Numbered from the stretch's first letter, positions 17,390-27,581 are shown. The stretch: 64,000 bases of DNA from Limnovirga soli (GCF_013106755.1 NZ_WHPF01000005.1:357847-421846); one strand, 5' to 3'. Made by a program: numbers and translations. Notes: generated from the letters alone by a model not told the origin.

Positions 17390-17686
17390 TGCTGTTTGTT
17401 TTATGTATTAAAATGAATAGCACTCAATTTAGAAAAAAAAATTTTAGAACGGGTTTATTTTAATCATGTATTCATAAAAATATTTTAATCACCTGTTTGA
17501 TTTTATTGTATTTACTATACAGGAAATGAAGAAAATATTGAACAACACATTAAGTTTATGCAGATGTATTAAAGGTTTATAGTTAATCATTTATATAGCA
17601 AAGAGAGATATAGATACTATAATAAAAACAAAAAGGCCATACAATTTTTGCATGGCCTTTTTATGTAGAATCTATTTTTAATGATA
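17390..17686. other. Gap between chrA and rho
   Basis: AT-rich, 297 bases. Apart from the rho terminator at its right end I see no gene, repeat arm or convincing promoter; chrA must draw its transcription from here or from rho. Confidence 0.5.
17631..17662 (-). terminator. Intrinsic terminator of rho
   Basis: AAAAGGCCAT and ATGGCCTTTT form a ten-base stem around an 11-base loop, 25 bases after the rho stop codon, with T-runs for both strands. Confidence 0.8.
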
Positions 17687-19414
17687 TTAACTACTCATAC
17701 TAGCTAGAAATTCAAAATTGTCTTTTGTGCCGCGCATACGTTTTAATAATTCATTCATGGCCTCTTCGGTTTTCATATCGTTGATATACAAACGAAGAAT
17801 ATTCATCCTGGCCAAAACTTCTCTGTCTAATAATAAATCATCACGGCGCGTAGAAGAAGCAACAAGGTCAATAGCCGGGTAAATTCTCTTATTTGCAAGC
17901 CTTCTGTCAAGCACCAATTCCATATTACCAGTTCCCTTAAATTCTTCAAAAATTACTTCATCCATTTTGCTACCTGTTTCAATTAAGGCGGTTGCAAGTA
18001 TGGTTAACGAACCTCCATTCTCAATTTTACGGGCTGCTCCAAAAAACTGCTTTGGTTTTTGCATGGCATTTGCTTCCACGCCGCCACTTAACACCTTGCC
18101 ACTTGATGGGGCAACAGTATTATGTGCCCTTGCCAAACGTGTAATGGAATCTAAAAGAATTACTACATCATGTCCACATTCTACCAGGCGTTTAGCTTTT
18201 TGTAATGCAACGGCCGATACTTTTACATGTTTTTCAGCTGGTTCGTCAAAAGTAGAAGCAATAACCTCTGCCTTAACGCTACGTTCCATATCTGTAACCT
18301 CTTCTGGTCTTTCATCTATAAGCACTACCATTAAATAGCATTCAGGATGATTGGCCGCAATTGCATTGGCTACTTCTTTTAATAACATTGTTTTACCCAC
18401 TTTTGGTTGGGCAACAATTAAACCTCTTTGCCCTTTTCCTATTGGGGTAAACAAATCCATTATACGGGTGCTATAATTACTGGGACTTGTAAATAAATTA
18501 AGTTTTTCAAAAGGAAATAAAGGTGTCAGGTAATCAAAAGGAACACGATCTCTCACATCTTCAGGGCTTTTGCCATTAATGCTTTCCACTTTTAAAAGGG
18601 CAAAGTACTTTTCCCCTTCTTTTGGTGGACGCACCGCACCAAATACAGTATCACCTGTTTTTAGGCCAAATAGCTTTATTTGAGAGGGTGAAACATATAT
18701 ATCATCAGGCGAAGAGAGATAATTATAATCTGAAGAACGTAAAAATCCATATCCATCAGGCATCATTTCCAATACACCTTCGCCCTGAATAATTCCATCG
18801 AATTCAATATTAAAAACCTGTTCTTTTCTATATGGTTTCGATACAATAGGTTCGTCTGCTGGTAAATCCATCCCATCATTGTCTAATGGGTCATCATCCA
18901 GATTTAACGGTTCATCATCACCCAACATATTCAGCAACCTGCTTCCTAATTCAGGTATATCTATATCAATAACAGGTGTTGGTTTAATTGGAAGAATCTT
19001 CTTTTCCAATTTTGGGGCGCTGGCAGCATTAGTATCCGGGTTGGTTTCAACCGGTGCGCTCTCTTCTTTATCTTTTGGTTTTCTGCCCCTCTTTTTTAAC
19101 TTATCTTCTTTGTTATTTTCTTCGTTGGTGGTTACTGTTTCAGCAATAGTGCTTGGATAAACAGGTTCAGGCTCACTCATAACAACTGCTTCTTCAGAAG
19201 TGTTAGCCGTGTTAGCCTTAATAATTCTTTTTCTTTTTGGCTTCTCTGTATTACCAGCATTTTTGTTTTCGCTGGAAGTAATAGCCTGTTTATCAAGAAT
19301 CTTATAAATAAGATCCTGTTTGTCTGGTTTCTTGGTGGTGGGGATATTTAATTGCTCAGCAATATCGAGCAATTCAGGAACCAGCATGTCGTTCAATTGA
19401 AGAATGTCGTACAT
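17687..19414 (-). CDS. rho: Transcription termination factor Rho
   Basis: Hexameric RNA-dependent ATPase that ends transcription. At 575 residues it is longer than the E. coli protein because of a low-complexity insertion (about 45-190) that is first basic ([20 protein letters not shown]) and then acidic ([15 protein letters not shown]). An N-terminal Rho-N helical domain comes first, the cold-shock RNA-binding domain is near 205-270 ([20 protein letters not shown]), Walker A is AQPKVGKT (335-342), and [16 protein letters not shown] holds Walker B. Such insertions occur in other Bacteroidota Rho proteins. Confidence 0.96.
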   Translation of the reverse strand: MYDILQLNDMLVPELLDIAEQLNIPTTKKPDKQDLIYKILDKQAITSSENKNAGNTEKPKRKRIIKANTANTSEEAVVMSEPEPVYPSTIAETVTTNEENNKEDKLKKRGRKPKDKEESAPVETNPDTNAASAPKLEKKILPIKPTPVIDIDIPELGSRLLNMLGDDEPLNLDDDPLDNDGMDLPADEPIVSKPYRKEQVFNIEFDGIIQGEGVLEMMPDGYGFLRSSDYNYLSSPDDIYVSPSQIKLFGLKTGDTVFGAVRPPKEGEKYFALLKVESINGKSPEDVRDRVPFDYLTPLFPFEKLNLFTSPSNYSTRIMDLFTPIGKGQRGLIVAQPKVGKTMLLKEVANAIAANHPECYLMVVLIDERPEEVTDMERSVKAEVIASTFDEPAEKHVKVSAVALQKAKRLVECGHDVVILLDSITRLARAHNTVAPSSGKVLSGGVEANAMQKPKQFFGAARKIENGGSLTILATALIETGSKMDEVIFEEFKGTGNMELVLDRRLANKRIYPAIDLVASSTRRDDLLLDREVLARMNILRLYINDMKTEEAMNELLKRMRGTKDNFEFLASMSS

Positions 19415-19791
19415 AAAAAAGTAAAAGAGATTGTATTTAAAACTTTAAAAACCGTCTTAAAAATGAAGAAATCAAAATATTGGTTGATTATACGAAACGG
19501 TGTGAGCTGAGAGGGCTTGACACGTTCAATTCAGCCTGTTTCTGTTGCAATGTTACTGCAAAATGTTTATAATCAAACAAAATTTTTATACTCCGTACTA
19601 AGTATTTTATGAATTACTACCTGGTTTTGCTGGCCTTATTTATCTGTTTTATGTGATTATATAAAAACTGCACTGTAGAATATTTGTTATTGCTAACTTT
19701 TTGGCTTGTACAAATTTTCAATTTTAACATTGATACTGTTTATGCCGTTACTTTAATATTGTTGAATTATCAAAAAATACCATAAACGAAT

Positions 19792-19826
19792 TTGCTAATC
19801 TAAAAACCTTGATTGGCTTATATTTG
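19792..19826 (+). promoter_or_regulatory. Probable asnS promoter
   Basis: TATATTTG at 19819-19826 with TTG at 19792-19794; the 24-base spacing is slightly long. The leader to the start codon would be about 155 bases and would include the repeat arm. Confidence 0.5.
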
Positions 19827-19888
19827 CGCCTTATAAAGGCCAACTATAACAAACCGCAGGATTGAATAATTAATTTAATCTCCATTTT

Positions 19889-19956
19889 TGCTGCCCAAAG
19901 TACCAGAACGATGAACCGAGCGTGGCAAGAAAAGATGCCCCATGTTATAAGCTGGT
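19889..19956 (+). repeat. Modular intergenic repeat, B arm in the asnS leader
   Basis: GCTGCC, then GATGAACCGAGCGTGGCAAG (the B core read inside out), then GATGCC and outer GCTGG. It lies between the asnS promoter and start codon, so it should be transcribed with the message. Confidence 0.7.
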
Positions 19957-19988
19957 ATTCAAATAATTATTAGAAAAACTAACGTGTT

Positions 19989-21425
19989 ATGTTTATTAAG
20001 CGAATAAAAATTAAGGAACTATTAAAAGCAGAGCCAACTGGCCAGGAAGTAATAGTAATGGGATGGGTACGTACATTTCGCAATAACCAGTTTATAGCGC
20101 TAAATGATGGCAGCACTAATAATAACATACAGGTAGTAGTGGCTTTGGGAATGTTGGATGATGATACCTTAAAACGAATCACTACCGGCGCATCTCTTAA
20201 GGTTACCGGTAATATTGTTCCCTCTTTGGGTAAGGGGCAAAAAATGGATCTTACCGCCACCAGTATTGAAATTTTGGGTGATTGTGATGCAGCTGAATAC
20301 CCCATGCAGCAAAAGAAACATAGCCTTGAGTTTTTACGCGAAAAAGCACATATGCGCTTTCGTACCAATACTTTTGGATCAGTATTTCGCATAAGACATA
20401 GCCTGGCATTTGCTATACATAAATTCTTTAACGATAAAGGGTTTGTATATATGCACACACCCGTAATTACTTCAAGCGATGCTGAAGGGGCTGGAGAAAT
20501 GTTTAGGGTTACTACACTCCCTATGGATAACCCACCCAGAAATGAAGACGGAGCAATAAATTTTAAAGAAGATTTTTTTGGTAAAAGCACCAACCTTACC
20601 GTTAGCGGCCAACTGGAAGGCGAATTAGCGGCTACTGCTTTTGGCGACATTTATACTTTTGGTCCAACCTTTAGGGCAGAAAATAGTAATACCACCAGGC
20701 ACCTGGCTGAGTTTTGGATGATTGAACCAGAAATGGCTTTTTATGATATTGAAGACAATATGAACCTGGCCGAGGAATTTATTAAATACCTGATTGCATA
20801 TGCCATGGAACACAACAGGGAAGACCTTGAATTTTTGGCGCAAAGATTGGCCGAGGAAGAAAAGCAATTACCTGCAGATAAGCGTAGCGAACTTGGTTTG
20901 ATAGAAAAACTGGAATTTGTTTTAAACAATGGCTTTGAACGTATTACCTATACAGAAGCAATCAATATTTTACTGGATAGCCCGGCATACAAGAAAAAGA
21001 AATTTCAATACGAGGTAAGCTGGGGAATTGATTTACAAAGCGAGCATGAACGTTATCTGGTAGAAAAACATTTTAAAAAACCTGTTATTGTTACCGGCTA
21101 CCCCGCAGCTATAAAGGCATTTTATATGCGAATGAACGATGATGGTAAAACGGTGGCTGCCATGGATATTCTGGCACCGGGTATTGGAGAAATTGTGGGC
21201 GGCAGCCAGCGTGAAGAACGCTTGGACAAACTAATGCAACGTATGAAAGACATGCATATTCCCACCGAAGAAATGGAGTGGTACCTGGATACCCGCCGCT
21301 TTGGTACAGTGCCGCATGCCGGTTTTGGATTGGGCTTTGAGCGCATGGTGTTATTTGTAACCGGAATGACTAATATACGCGATGTAATTCCGTTTGCGCG
21401 AACACCAAAAAACTGCGAATTTTAA
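19989..21425 (+). CDS. asnS: Asparaginyl-tRNA synthetase
   Basis: Class IIb synthetase charging tRNA-Asn. 478 residues. The N-terminal OB fold ([20 protein letters not shown]) binds the anticodon; the catalytic core shows motif 2 around [20 protein letters not shown] and motif 3 [20 protein letters not shown], ending in [26 protein letters not shown] is a natural start. A long antisense frame across its 5' half is a shadow. Confidence 0.97.
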   Translation: MFIKRIKIKELLKAEPTGQEVIVMGWVRTFRNNQFIALNDGSTNNNIQVVVALGMLDDDTLKRITTGASLKVTGNIVPSLGKGQKMDLTATSIEILGDCDAAEYPMQQKKHSLEFLREKAHMRFRTNTFGSVFRIRHSLAFAIHKFFNDKGFVYMHTPVITSSDAEGAGEMFRVTTLPMDNPPRNEDGAINFKEDFFGKSTNLTVSGQLEGELAATAFGDIYTFGPTFRAENSNTTRHLAEFWMIEPEMAFYDIEDNMNLAEEFIKYLIAYAMEHNREDLEFLAQRLAEEEKQLPADKRSELGLIEKLEFVLNNGFERITYTEAINILLDSPAYKKKKFQYEVSWGIDLQSEHERYLVEKHFKKPVIVTGYPAAIKAFYMRMNDDGKTVAAMDILAPGIGEIVGGSQREERLDKLMQRMKDMHIPTEEMEWYLDTRRFGTVPHAGFGLGFERMVLFVTGMTNIRDVIPFARTPKNCEF

Positions 21426-21436
21426 TACAGCCAGCA

Positions 21437-21513
21437 GGGCGTGCCCCTGCGGGTCGGGCTATGCGCTGCAAGTCCTCGCTACGCTGCGGGCTTTACGCTA
21501 CTATCCCTCACGC
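21437..21513. repeat. GGGCGT...CCCTCACGC dispersed element
   Basis: Begins GGGCGTGCCCCTGCGGGTCG, continues with GGGCTATGCGCTGCAAGTCC and GCGGGCTTTACGCTACTATC, and ends CCTCACGC. It is much richer in GC than its surroundings and starts 11 bases after the asnS stop. I recall elements of the form GGGCGTTnCC..GGTCGGGCT..CGCT..ATCCCTnACGC downstream of genes in many Bacteroidota; that is memory, not a search. It is unrelated to the modular repeat. Confidence 0.7.
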
Positions 21514-21542
21514 AAAAAATTTATCATGGTTCAATTAATACA

Positions 21543-21572
21543 ATGGCGGCATATATATGCCGCCATTTTTTT
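21543..21572 (+). terminator. Intrinsic terminator after asnS
   Basis: ATGGCGGCAT and ATGCCGCCAT form a strong stem with an ATAT-rich centre followed by seven T residues. Confidence 0.85.
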
Positions 21573-21630
21573 GTAGCTACTCATATCAACAATTGTAAAC
21601 AGCGCATTTTATGCAGCGCAAAGAGATGCG

Positions 21631-21680
21631 GTACAAGAGTGCGACGCAAGTACGCCTAATTTGTATTTTGTCGCCCGGTT
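21631..21680 (+). repeat. Modular intergenic repeat, A arm
   Basis: Exact core GTACAAGAGTGCGACGCAAG at 21631-21650 and outer GCCCGGTT near 21673. It lies between the convergent asnS and peroxidase genes. Confidence 0.88.
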
Positions 21681-21717
21681 CAAAAAAAAATAAGTTATTT
21701 TGATAAACGCCCCATTT

Positions 21718-22761
21718 CTAATTAAAGGGGTTAGAAAAACGGGCTTCAGTTGTTATTGTATTATCGGTAAGTGTTTGCAAAAAAGCCAACAACTTTGAAA
21801 CATCCTGCGCCGCTACGCCATGATCTGGTATACGGCTGGTTAACATGGCTTGTAAGCTTGCAATACTGCCATTATGAAAATAGGGCGCTGTTAATGCAAT
21901 GTTGCGTAAACTGCTTGATTTAAAACGGTCTTCATTATTTATACCCAGGTCGCTATCATCTCTTAACGCAAACGGCGCTTTTGGGCTTGAAGTAATAAAC
22001 ATGGGTGGCGTATGACAGCTGGCACAGGTATTTACCCCCGCTGTTAAAAATAACTGCTCACCTGCGCTCTCCTCTGCAGTAAAACTGGCTTTGCCTGCTT
22101 TAACCTGATCATATTTGGATTGATACGTTACTATACTGCGCACAAATTGCGATAATGCTTTTGAAATGGCATCAGCACTTATTGTAGAATTACCAAAAGC
22201 CTTTTGAAAAAGAGGTGGATAAAATGCAACCGTATCAAGCTTGTTAACCAATGCAGGTAAAGTCATACCCATTTCGGTAAGGTCCTGTATGGGCATAAGT
22301 GTTTGCTCCTCCAGGCTGGCAGCTCTTTCATCCCAAAACATTTTCCCAGATTGATAAAACCCAATATTAAGTAATGGCATAGAATGGCGCCTGGTAAGCC
22401 CTCCCTCAAAACCAACGCTGCGCAGGGCGGTATCGCTAAAACTAAGTGTTTGTTTATGGCAACTGGCACAGCTAATGGTATTGTTTAATGACAGTCTTTT
22501 GTCGTAAAACAATACCCTGCCAAGCGTAGCGCCATCATTGGTAATGGCATTATTATCGGGTGTATTATCTGTTTGCAAAAGATTATTTGCAATATTAGCT
22601 GGTAAGCTAACCATATAGTTGTATGGTATTGTGGGTAATACGGGAGTTGTATTGCTGCTTTCGGTATTAGCGGGTTGGCTGGTATCTTCTTTAGAACAAT
22701 ACTGGCAAAGCAGCGTAAGGCATACCAGGGTAACAGATACCCTAAGTTGTTTGCTAAACAT
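21718..22761 (-). CDS. Di-haem cytochrome c peroxidase-like lipoprotein
   Basis: 347 residues. Two CXXCH haem sites are visible: SCASCHKQTLSFSD in the first domain and TCASCHTPPMF in the second, the layout of the bacterial cytochrome c peroxidase/MauG family. The family mostly reduces hydrogen peroxide in the periplasm with electrons from small cytochromes. ATG 22761 gives MFSKQLRVSVTLVCLTLLCQ with Cys19 or Cys22 as possible lipidation site, so it is probably membrane anchored; the frame upstream of it lacks signal-like features. Confidence 0.88.
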   Translation of the reverse strand: MFSKQLRVSVTLVCLTLLCQYCSKEDTSQPANTESSNTTPVLPTIPYNYMVSLPANIANNLLQTDNTPDNNAITNDGATLGRVLFYDKRLSLNNTISCASCHKQTLSFSDTALRSVGFEGGLTRRHSMPLLNIGFYQSGKMFWDERAASLEEQTLMPIQDLTEMGMTLPALVNKLDTVAFYPPLFQKAFGNSTISADAISKALSQFVRSIVTYQSKYDQVKAGKASFTAEESAGEQLFLTAGVNTCASCHTPPMFITSSPKAPFALRDDSDLGINNEDRFKSSSLRNIALTAPYFHNGSIASLQAMLTSRIPDHGVAAQDVSKLLAFLQTLTDNTITTEARFSNPFN

Positions 22762-22871
22762 AGTGTTTAATTTTCTTGTTTGATAAAATTGGTACAGGTT
22801 AGAAGAGAAAAGAAAAATAAACCTTCGTAATAGCAACGTTTCTTTTTGTTAAAACCATGGTAAAGCAGCAC

Positions 22872-23759
22872 TTATTGTTTTGCGGGTAACATCATCACAA
22901 TTTTCTCGGGTAAAATACGGGCGGTTAAACTTTTTACCTTACCCATATACTCACCATCAATTTGAAAATGAACAAAACGTTTGGTTGTAATACTAATATG
23001 GGTGGCTGCGAAACTTTCAATATTATCTGGGTTAAAATGCCCGCTGTGAAAAAGCATTTTTATTAACTCTATTACAGATAATTTTCTGATAATTACAATT
23101 TCAAAAATGCCATCATTCAATTCGCCGGTGGGATTTATTTGTACGCCGGTTCCATATTTACTGGCGTTGGCCAGAACCACCATAAATGCTTTTCTTTTAA
23201 TGGTGGTATTACGCATGGTAAATACCACATTCATTTGTTTCTTACGCCACAACGTTTTAAGTACTACTTTGGCATAACCCCATTTACCTCTGATATTATC
23301 TTCTTCAAAGTTTTTAATTAGTTGTGCATTTAAGCCAATATCACTTAGGTGCAGGCATTTATGCCTGCTGTTTATTTCAATCATATCGCATGGCTGCATA
23401 AAGCCATTTAAGCAAATATCCAAAGCCTCATTAAGGGTAAGCGGAATATTAAGTTCTTTTGCCATTCCGTTGGCACTTCCGGCGGGTATTATACCCAATG
23501 CTATACCTTTGCCTGAAAGCAATTGTGCCACCATAGAAATGGTACCATCGCCACCAACAACAATTACCAGTTGCGGAGAGAAAGCAGTAATAGCATTGGA
23601 AACAATATTTTCCGGGCCATTATTGTCCAGCATGCAAAACTGAGTATTATATGGCAAAGCATTAAAATATTGCTGTAACAATAAGGGCCAGTCTTTTTTA
23701 ATGCCGCTGCCAGATCGAGGATTGATAACAATTAATATTTGTAAAAAGCCATTTATCAT
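22872..23759 (-). CDS. Diacylglycerol kinase-family lipid kinase
   Basis: 295 residues of the DAGK/YegS/BmrU type. VINPRSGSG, VVGGDGTISMVAQLL and GIIPAGSANGMAKEL are the nucleotide-binding signatures; the C-terminal beta domain ends with HFQIDGEYMGK. It probably phosphorylates diacylglycerol or a related lipid at the membrane. It is divergent from a putative phosphatidate phosphatase only 17 bases away, suggesting a phosphorylation/dephosphorylation pair. Confidence 0.85.
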   Translation of the reverse strand: MINGFLQILIVINPRSGSGIKKDWPLLLQQYFNALPYNTQFCMLDNNGPENIVSNAITAFSPQLVIVVGGDGTISMVAQLLSGKGIALGIIPAGSANGMAKELNIPLTLNEALDICLNGFMQPCDMIEINSRHKCLHLSDIGLNAQLIKNFEEDNIRGKWGYAKVVLKTLWRKKQMNVVFTMRNTTIKRKAFMVVLANASKYGTGVQINPTGELNDGIFEIVIIRKLSVIELIKMLFHSGHFNPDNIESFAATHISITTKRFVHFQIDGEYMGKVKSLTARILPEKIVMMLPAKQ

Positions 23760-23776
23760 TTTGTTGTAATAGTATA

Positions 23777-24847
23777 ATGAACCCGGAAACAGTCAATATA
23801 ATTTCTACTAACCCGAAAGCAGGTTTTTTTAAAAAAATACAAAAAAAATTCCTGCAAATTTTAGGGCTTACCAATAAACCTGTGATAAGGGTATATAATG
23901 GTTATGGCAACGAAACAAGCTGTATTCTGTTTGGACATACATTGCAACTAAGCCCTTTACCACCTAAAAAATATACCTCAAATTTTTTATTGAATATACT
24001 TGCTTTATTGCGTTTGTTTATGGTTAAACCTCTCCCTGATATAAAGCTAAGTTTAATATGGCAGAATAGAACAGTTGAGGCGTTAAGTGATAAAGAAGGA
24101 TTTTTCAGGTTTGAATTTGAATGGGGTATGGAAAAGATAGCACATGGCTGGCATAAGGCAGAAGTATACATGCACCATAAAAAATCAAATAAGGTAATTG
24201 CACAGGCAACAGCCAATATCATGGTGCCATACCCTTCGCAGTATGCCTTTATTTCTGATATTGATGATACCTTTCTCATCTCCCACTCAGCGCATTTGCG
24301 AAAAAGACTTTACGTACTGCTTACCAAAAATGCAAGAAGCAGAAGACCATTTGACGGTGTGGTTAAACATTATCAATTGTTATCAAAAACAACGGGCCAG
24401 GCAGCTGCCATCAACCCTTTTTTTTATGTATCTAGCAGCGAATGGAATTTGTATAATTATATTCATGCATTTTCTGCCCAACATATTTTACCAGAAGGGG
24501 TTTATCTGCTAAATAAATTAAAAACCATCAGCAGTGTATTTAAAACCGGACAAAATAACCATAGTACAAAGTTTATGCGAATTGCCCGTATTTTAGAAGC
24601 ATACCCTACCCAGCAGTTTGTTTTATTGGGCGACGATTCTCAGGAAGATCCAACTATTTATGCTGCCATTGTTAGCTATTTTCCCCAGCAGATTTTTTGT
24701 GTGTACATACGCCATGTACTTAAAAAAACGCCGCAGGTGGTACTAACAAAAATTAGGGAAATAAAAATAGCGGGCACCCATTGCTGCTACTTTTTTCATA
24801 GTGCCGAAGCTATTTTACACTCAAAGCAAATTGGCCTGATTGTGTAA
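23777..24847 (+). CDS. App1-type phosphatidate phosphatase (DUF2183)
   Basis: 356 residues. The catalytic HAD-like motif DxDxT appears as SDIDDTFLIS (about residues 157-166), followed by SRRPFDGVVKHYQLL, NPFFYVSSSEWNLYNYI and the acidic VLLGDDSQEDPTIYAAI, all typical of the App1/DUF2183 domain. Yeast App1 is a Mg-dependent phosphatidate phosphatase. The N-terminal about 150 residues look like a beta domain. No clear signal peptide. The divergent lipid kinase neighbour supports a lipid phosphate substrate. Confidence 0.85.
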   Translation: MNPETVNIISTNPKAGFFKKIQKKFLQILGLTNKPVIRVYNGYGNETSCILFGHTLQLSPLPPKKYTSNFLLNILALLRLFMVKPLPDIKLSLIWQNRTVEALSDKEGFFRFEFEWGMEKIAHGWHKAEVYMHHKKSNKVIAQATANIMVPYPSQYAFISDIDDTFLISHSAHLRKRLYVLLTKNARSRRPFDGVVKHYQLLSKTTGQAAAINPFFYVSSSEWNLYNYIHAFSAQHILPEGVYLLNKLKTISSVFKTGQNNHSTKFMRIARILEAYPTQQFVLLGDDSQEDPTIYAAIVSYFPQQIFCVYIRHVLKKTPQVVLTKIREIKIAGTHCCYFFHSAEAILHSKQIGLIV

Positions 24848-24855
24848 CACAATAA

Positions 24856-24907
24856 TGGGCCAAACAATTGGTCATTACCGGGCTTTACTTGCGTCGCACA
24901 CTTGTAC
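24856..24907 (-). repeat. Modular intergenic repeat, A arm
   Basis: GGGCTTTACTTGCGTCGCAC then ACTTGTAC. It lies between the convergent phosphatase and acetyltransferase genes; the outer end is less certain than the core. Confidence 0.82.
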
Positions 24908-25035
24908 GGCATAACAGCGCGGTGCATTAAAACAGCAACTCAAAATACAATTTCTTAAGCAAGCAGATAAAAATCAAACCCATTGCAAAAATTAGGTGTG
25001 CAGCTATGCACTAAATCTGAATGCCACAGTATGAT

Positions 25036-25497
25036 TTAGCGGGAATCAACTAATATTTTTTGCATACAAACACTTAGGCTATTGCCCTTATACTGCCCAT
25101 AATTAGGTATTATTTTAAAACCTTGTTTGCTATAGAGTAGTATGGCTTCGGGTTGTAATGTACCCGTTTCAAGAACCATGTTATAAAAACCTAATTCGGT
25201 TGCCCATTGCTCAAGTGCTTTTAATATCATGGCACCAATCCCTTTCCCTCTTAGTCCGGGCGCAACATACATTCTTTTTAATTCAACGGTATTTGCGTCA
25301 ATGGGTTTAAAACAACCGCAGCCGATAGCTGTATTGTTTTCGCAGGCAATAATAACCGTAGTTAAATTGGTAATAATATTATATTGATCATATTGCTGTT
25401 GTGTATCACCATATATCATCTCCAAATCCTTATCCAAACAATTGGTTAATGTAATAAAGTTTTTATCATTACTATTTGTTCTTTGCAACTGTATCAT
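25036..25497 (-). CDS. GNAT-family N-acetyltransferase
   Basis: 153 residues, one GNAT domain. The acetyl-CoA-binding motif A is VELKRMYVAPGLRGKGIGAM (R/Q-x-x-G-x-G/A), followed by ILKALEQWATELGF and the motif B segment ILLYSKQGFKIIPNYGQYKG. The acceptor substrate cannot be told from the sequence. It is a single gene with repeat-bearing gaps on both sides. Confidence 0.88.
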   Translation of the reverse strand: MIQLQRTNSNDKNFITLTNCLDKDLEMIYGDTQQQYDQYNIITNLTTVIIACENNTAIGCGCFKPIDANTVELKRMYVAPGLRGKGIGAMILKALEQWATELGFYNMVLETGTLQPEAILLYSKQGFKIIPNYGQYKGNSLSVCMQKILVDSR

Positions 25498-25649
25498 CTA
25501 ATTTGTTTCTATAGCAATATTAAAAGAAAATGGTTGTTGCTGGTTTACATCATTTGCCCAGACATGGTTGTTTAAATTAGGAAACCATTAAAAAGAAAGC
25601 CATAATTATAGAACCTAAATATTCTGCCTGCTGCTTTTATTACCTGCAG

Positions 25650-25700
25650 AACAAGAGTGCGACGCAAGTAAAGCCAAATACCTATCCCCTGGCCCGGTAC
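25650..25700 (+). repeat. Modular intergenic repeat, A arm
   Basis: ACAAGAGTGCGACGCAAGTA, AAGCC, spacer, then GGCCCGGTA. It lies in the divergent gap before the hexosaminidase; the other 230 bases of that gap hold nothing I recognise. Confidence 0.87.
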
Positions 25701-25783
25701 CAACAACTATGCAAGCGCTTGCGTATGCTTTATGCCAACTGTATAATTTTCAATACCTTAGTCCATTAAAATTTTCTTGTTAT

Positions 25784-27343
25784 ATGAAAGGTAAAAATGT
25801 ATCGCTATTAATATTGCTGGCAGTGTCGGCAATTGTTTCCTGTACTTCAAAACAGGGGAGCCCAACCGAAGTGTTGGAAAATCTTATTCCAAAACCAGTA
25901 TCGGTAAATAGTACCGGTGAAGTATTTGTGTTAGCAAGCACATCCAATATTTACATAGCTGCCGAAAACTCTGAAGCGCTGAAAGTGGGCCAATACCTTG
26001 CAGATAAATTAAAACCCGCAACGGGCTTTGCACTGGCAGTAACTAACAATACAGATACGGCTGCACCCGGCAATATTCACCTGTCGCTGTTATCAGATTC
26101 AACATTGGGCGAGGAGGGGTATACCTTGCAGATTACCAAAGAAAAAATAAACCTTAGTGCACATATGCCTGCAGGCTTATTCAGGGGTATACAAACCATC
26201 AGGCAATTATTGCCCGCTGCTATTGAGCAACAAACAGTGCAACAGTCCAAATGGGAAATTGCAACAGCCAGTATTACAGATTATCCTACCTATGCATTTC
26301 GAGGTAGTATGCTGGATGTGGCCCGCCATTTCTTTGGTGTAGCCGATGTAAAAAAATATATTGATTTATTGGCTTATTACAAAATGAATGTAATGCACCT
26401 GCACCTGTCTGATGATCAGGGATGGCGTATTGAAATTAAATCCTGGCCCAACCTTACCGCACATGGTGGCAATACTCAGGTAGGCGGTGGTAATGGTGGT
26501 TTTTATACTCAAGAACAATACAAAGACATTGTTCAATATGCCATGGACCGCTATATCACCATTATACCCGAAATAGATATGCCGGGCCATACCAATGCTG
26601 CATTGGCATCATATGCAGAATTAAATTGCAACGATACAGCAACCCAATTATACTCTGGCATTGAGGTGGGCTTTAGTACGCTTTGTACACAAAAAGACAT
26701 TACCTATAAATTTGTAGACGATGTGATTGGAGAATTAGCCGCTATAACCCCCGGCCCCTATCTTCATATTGGTGGTGATGAAAGCCATGCTACCAAAATA
26801 GAAGACTATATTCCATTTGTTAGCCGCGTACAGGAAATTGTAAAAGCACATGGCAAACAGGTAATTGGATGGGATGAAATTGCATTATCAACCATGCAGC
26901 CAAATAGCATTGCACAGTATTGGGCAGATGCACCCAATTCAAAACTGGCGGTAAGTAAAGGTGCCAAAATAATTATGTCGCCGGCCAGCAAAACCTATAT
27001 GGATATGCAGTACGATTCTACCACCAGGCTGGGCTTACATTGGGCGGCTTATATTGAATTGGATAGCGCCTATAGCTGGAACCCTGCCACTTTGGTTGAT
27101 AGTATTACAAAAGAAAATATTGTTGGTATAGAAGCACCCTTGTGGACAGAAACTATTACCAATATGAAACATATTGAGTACATGGTTTTCCCACGCTTAT
27201 TGGGTTATGCCGAAATTGGATGGTCGGCGCAGGAAGGCAGAAACTGGGAGGAATATAAACTGCGACTTGCAAAACAGGCAGATAGGTTAAAAGCGATGCA
27301 AATAGATTATTATCCTTCTGCTTTGGTACCATGGGCTAAATAA
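25784..27343 (+). CDS. GH20 beta-N-acetylhexosaminidase, lipoprotein
   Basis: 519 residues from ATG 25784. The lipoprotein signal MKGKNVSLLILLAVSAIVSC puts the modified Cys at 20. An N-terminal GH20b-like domain precedes the TIM barrel (YAFRGSMLDVARHFFGVADV, then HLHLSDDQGWRIEIKSWPNL); the catalytic Asp-Glu pair is Asp332-Glu333 in HIGGDESHA. It removes terminal GlcNAc/GalNAc from chitin-derived or glycan oligosaccharides in the periplasm or at the surface. Codons upstream of 25784 are in frame but overlap the repeat region and are not signal-like. Confidence 0.93.
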   Translation: MKGKNVSLLILLAVSAIVSCTSKQGSPTEVLENLIPKPVSVNSTGEVFVLASTSNIYIAAENSEALKVGQYLADKLKPATGFALAVTNNTDTAAPGNIHLSLLSDSTLGEEGYTLQITKEKINLSAHMPAGLFRGIQTIRQLLPAAIEQQTVQQSKWEIATASITDYPTYAFRGSMLDVARHFFGVADVKKYIDLLAYYKMNVMHLHLSDDQGWRIEIKSWPNLTAHGGNTQVGGGNGGFYTQEQYKDIVQYAMDRYITIIPEIDMPGHTNAALASYAELNCNDTATQLYSGIEVGFSTLCTQKDITYKFVDDVIGELAAITPGPYLHIGGDESHATKIEDYIPFVSRVQEIVKAHGKQVIGWDEIALSTMQPNSIAQYWADAPNSKLAVSKGAKIIMSPASKTYMDMQYDSTTRLGLHWAAYIELDSAYSWNPATLVDSITKENIVGIEAPLWTETITNMKHIEYMVFPRLLGYAEIGWSAQEGRNWEEYKLRLAKQADRLKAMQIDYYPSALVPWAK

Positions 27344-27361
27344 AATATAGGCTAGCAAAGT

Positions 27362-27407
27362 AAATGCCCGGCCCTTATATTTTAGTAATTTTATGGGGCG
27401 GGCATTT
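27362..27407 (+). terminator. Possible terminator hairpin after the hexosaminidase
   Basis: AAATGCCCGGCCC and GGGGCGGGCATTT can pair with one bulge across a 20-base loop, followed by a weak T-rich stretch. Its GC-rich part also resembles the outer end of the modular repeat, so it may be repeat-derived. Confidence 0.4.
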
Positions 27408-27556
27408 GCTTCTTTTATGATGCTGTTGTTGTGTCACTCACTTCAGGGTTCTACTTTCATGGCAGCAAAATAATGCCAGTGATAGCTGCACTAACAACAG
27501 AAAGTACAAGAGTGCGACGCAAGTGAAGCCTACTACATAAATACATGCCGGGCTAA
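27393..27556. repeat. Modular intergenic repeat, full element (variant left, A right)
   Basis: The left arm has the variant CTTGTGTCACTCACTT-like core (TTGTGTCACTCACTTCAGGG) ending in ATGGCAGC; the right arm has GTACAAGAGTGCGACGCAAG (27504-27523) and ends in GCCGGGCTA. About 164 bases. It lies between the convergent hexosaminidase and DUF2541-like genes. Confidence 0.8.
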
Positions 27557-27581
27557 TAAAAAACAGCTAGTAAGTAAAAAT

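Larger units (their letters stand above)
19415..19988. other. Divergent rho-asnS gap, 574 bases
   Basis: Holds the asnS promoter and a B-type repeat arm. The half nearest rho has no recognisable gene, RNA or repeat; I found no convincing rho promoter. Confidence 0.5.

Noticed and set aside
19979..20650. 223-residue minus-strand open frame over the 5' part of asnS
   Set aside because: Fully antisense to a clear synthetase gene, low-complexity Ser/Leu/Pro composition, no motif, no start signals.
23902..24279. 125-residue minus-strand frame within the App1-type gene
   Set aside because: Antisense to a gene with intact catalytic motifs; no export or domain features.
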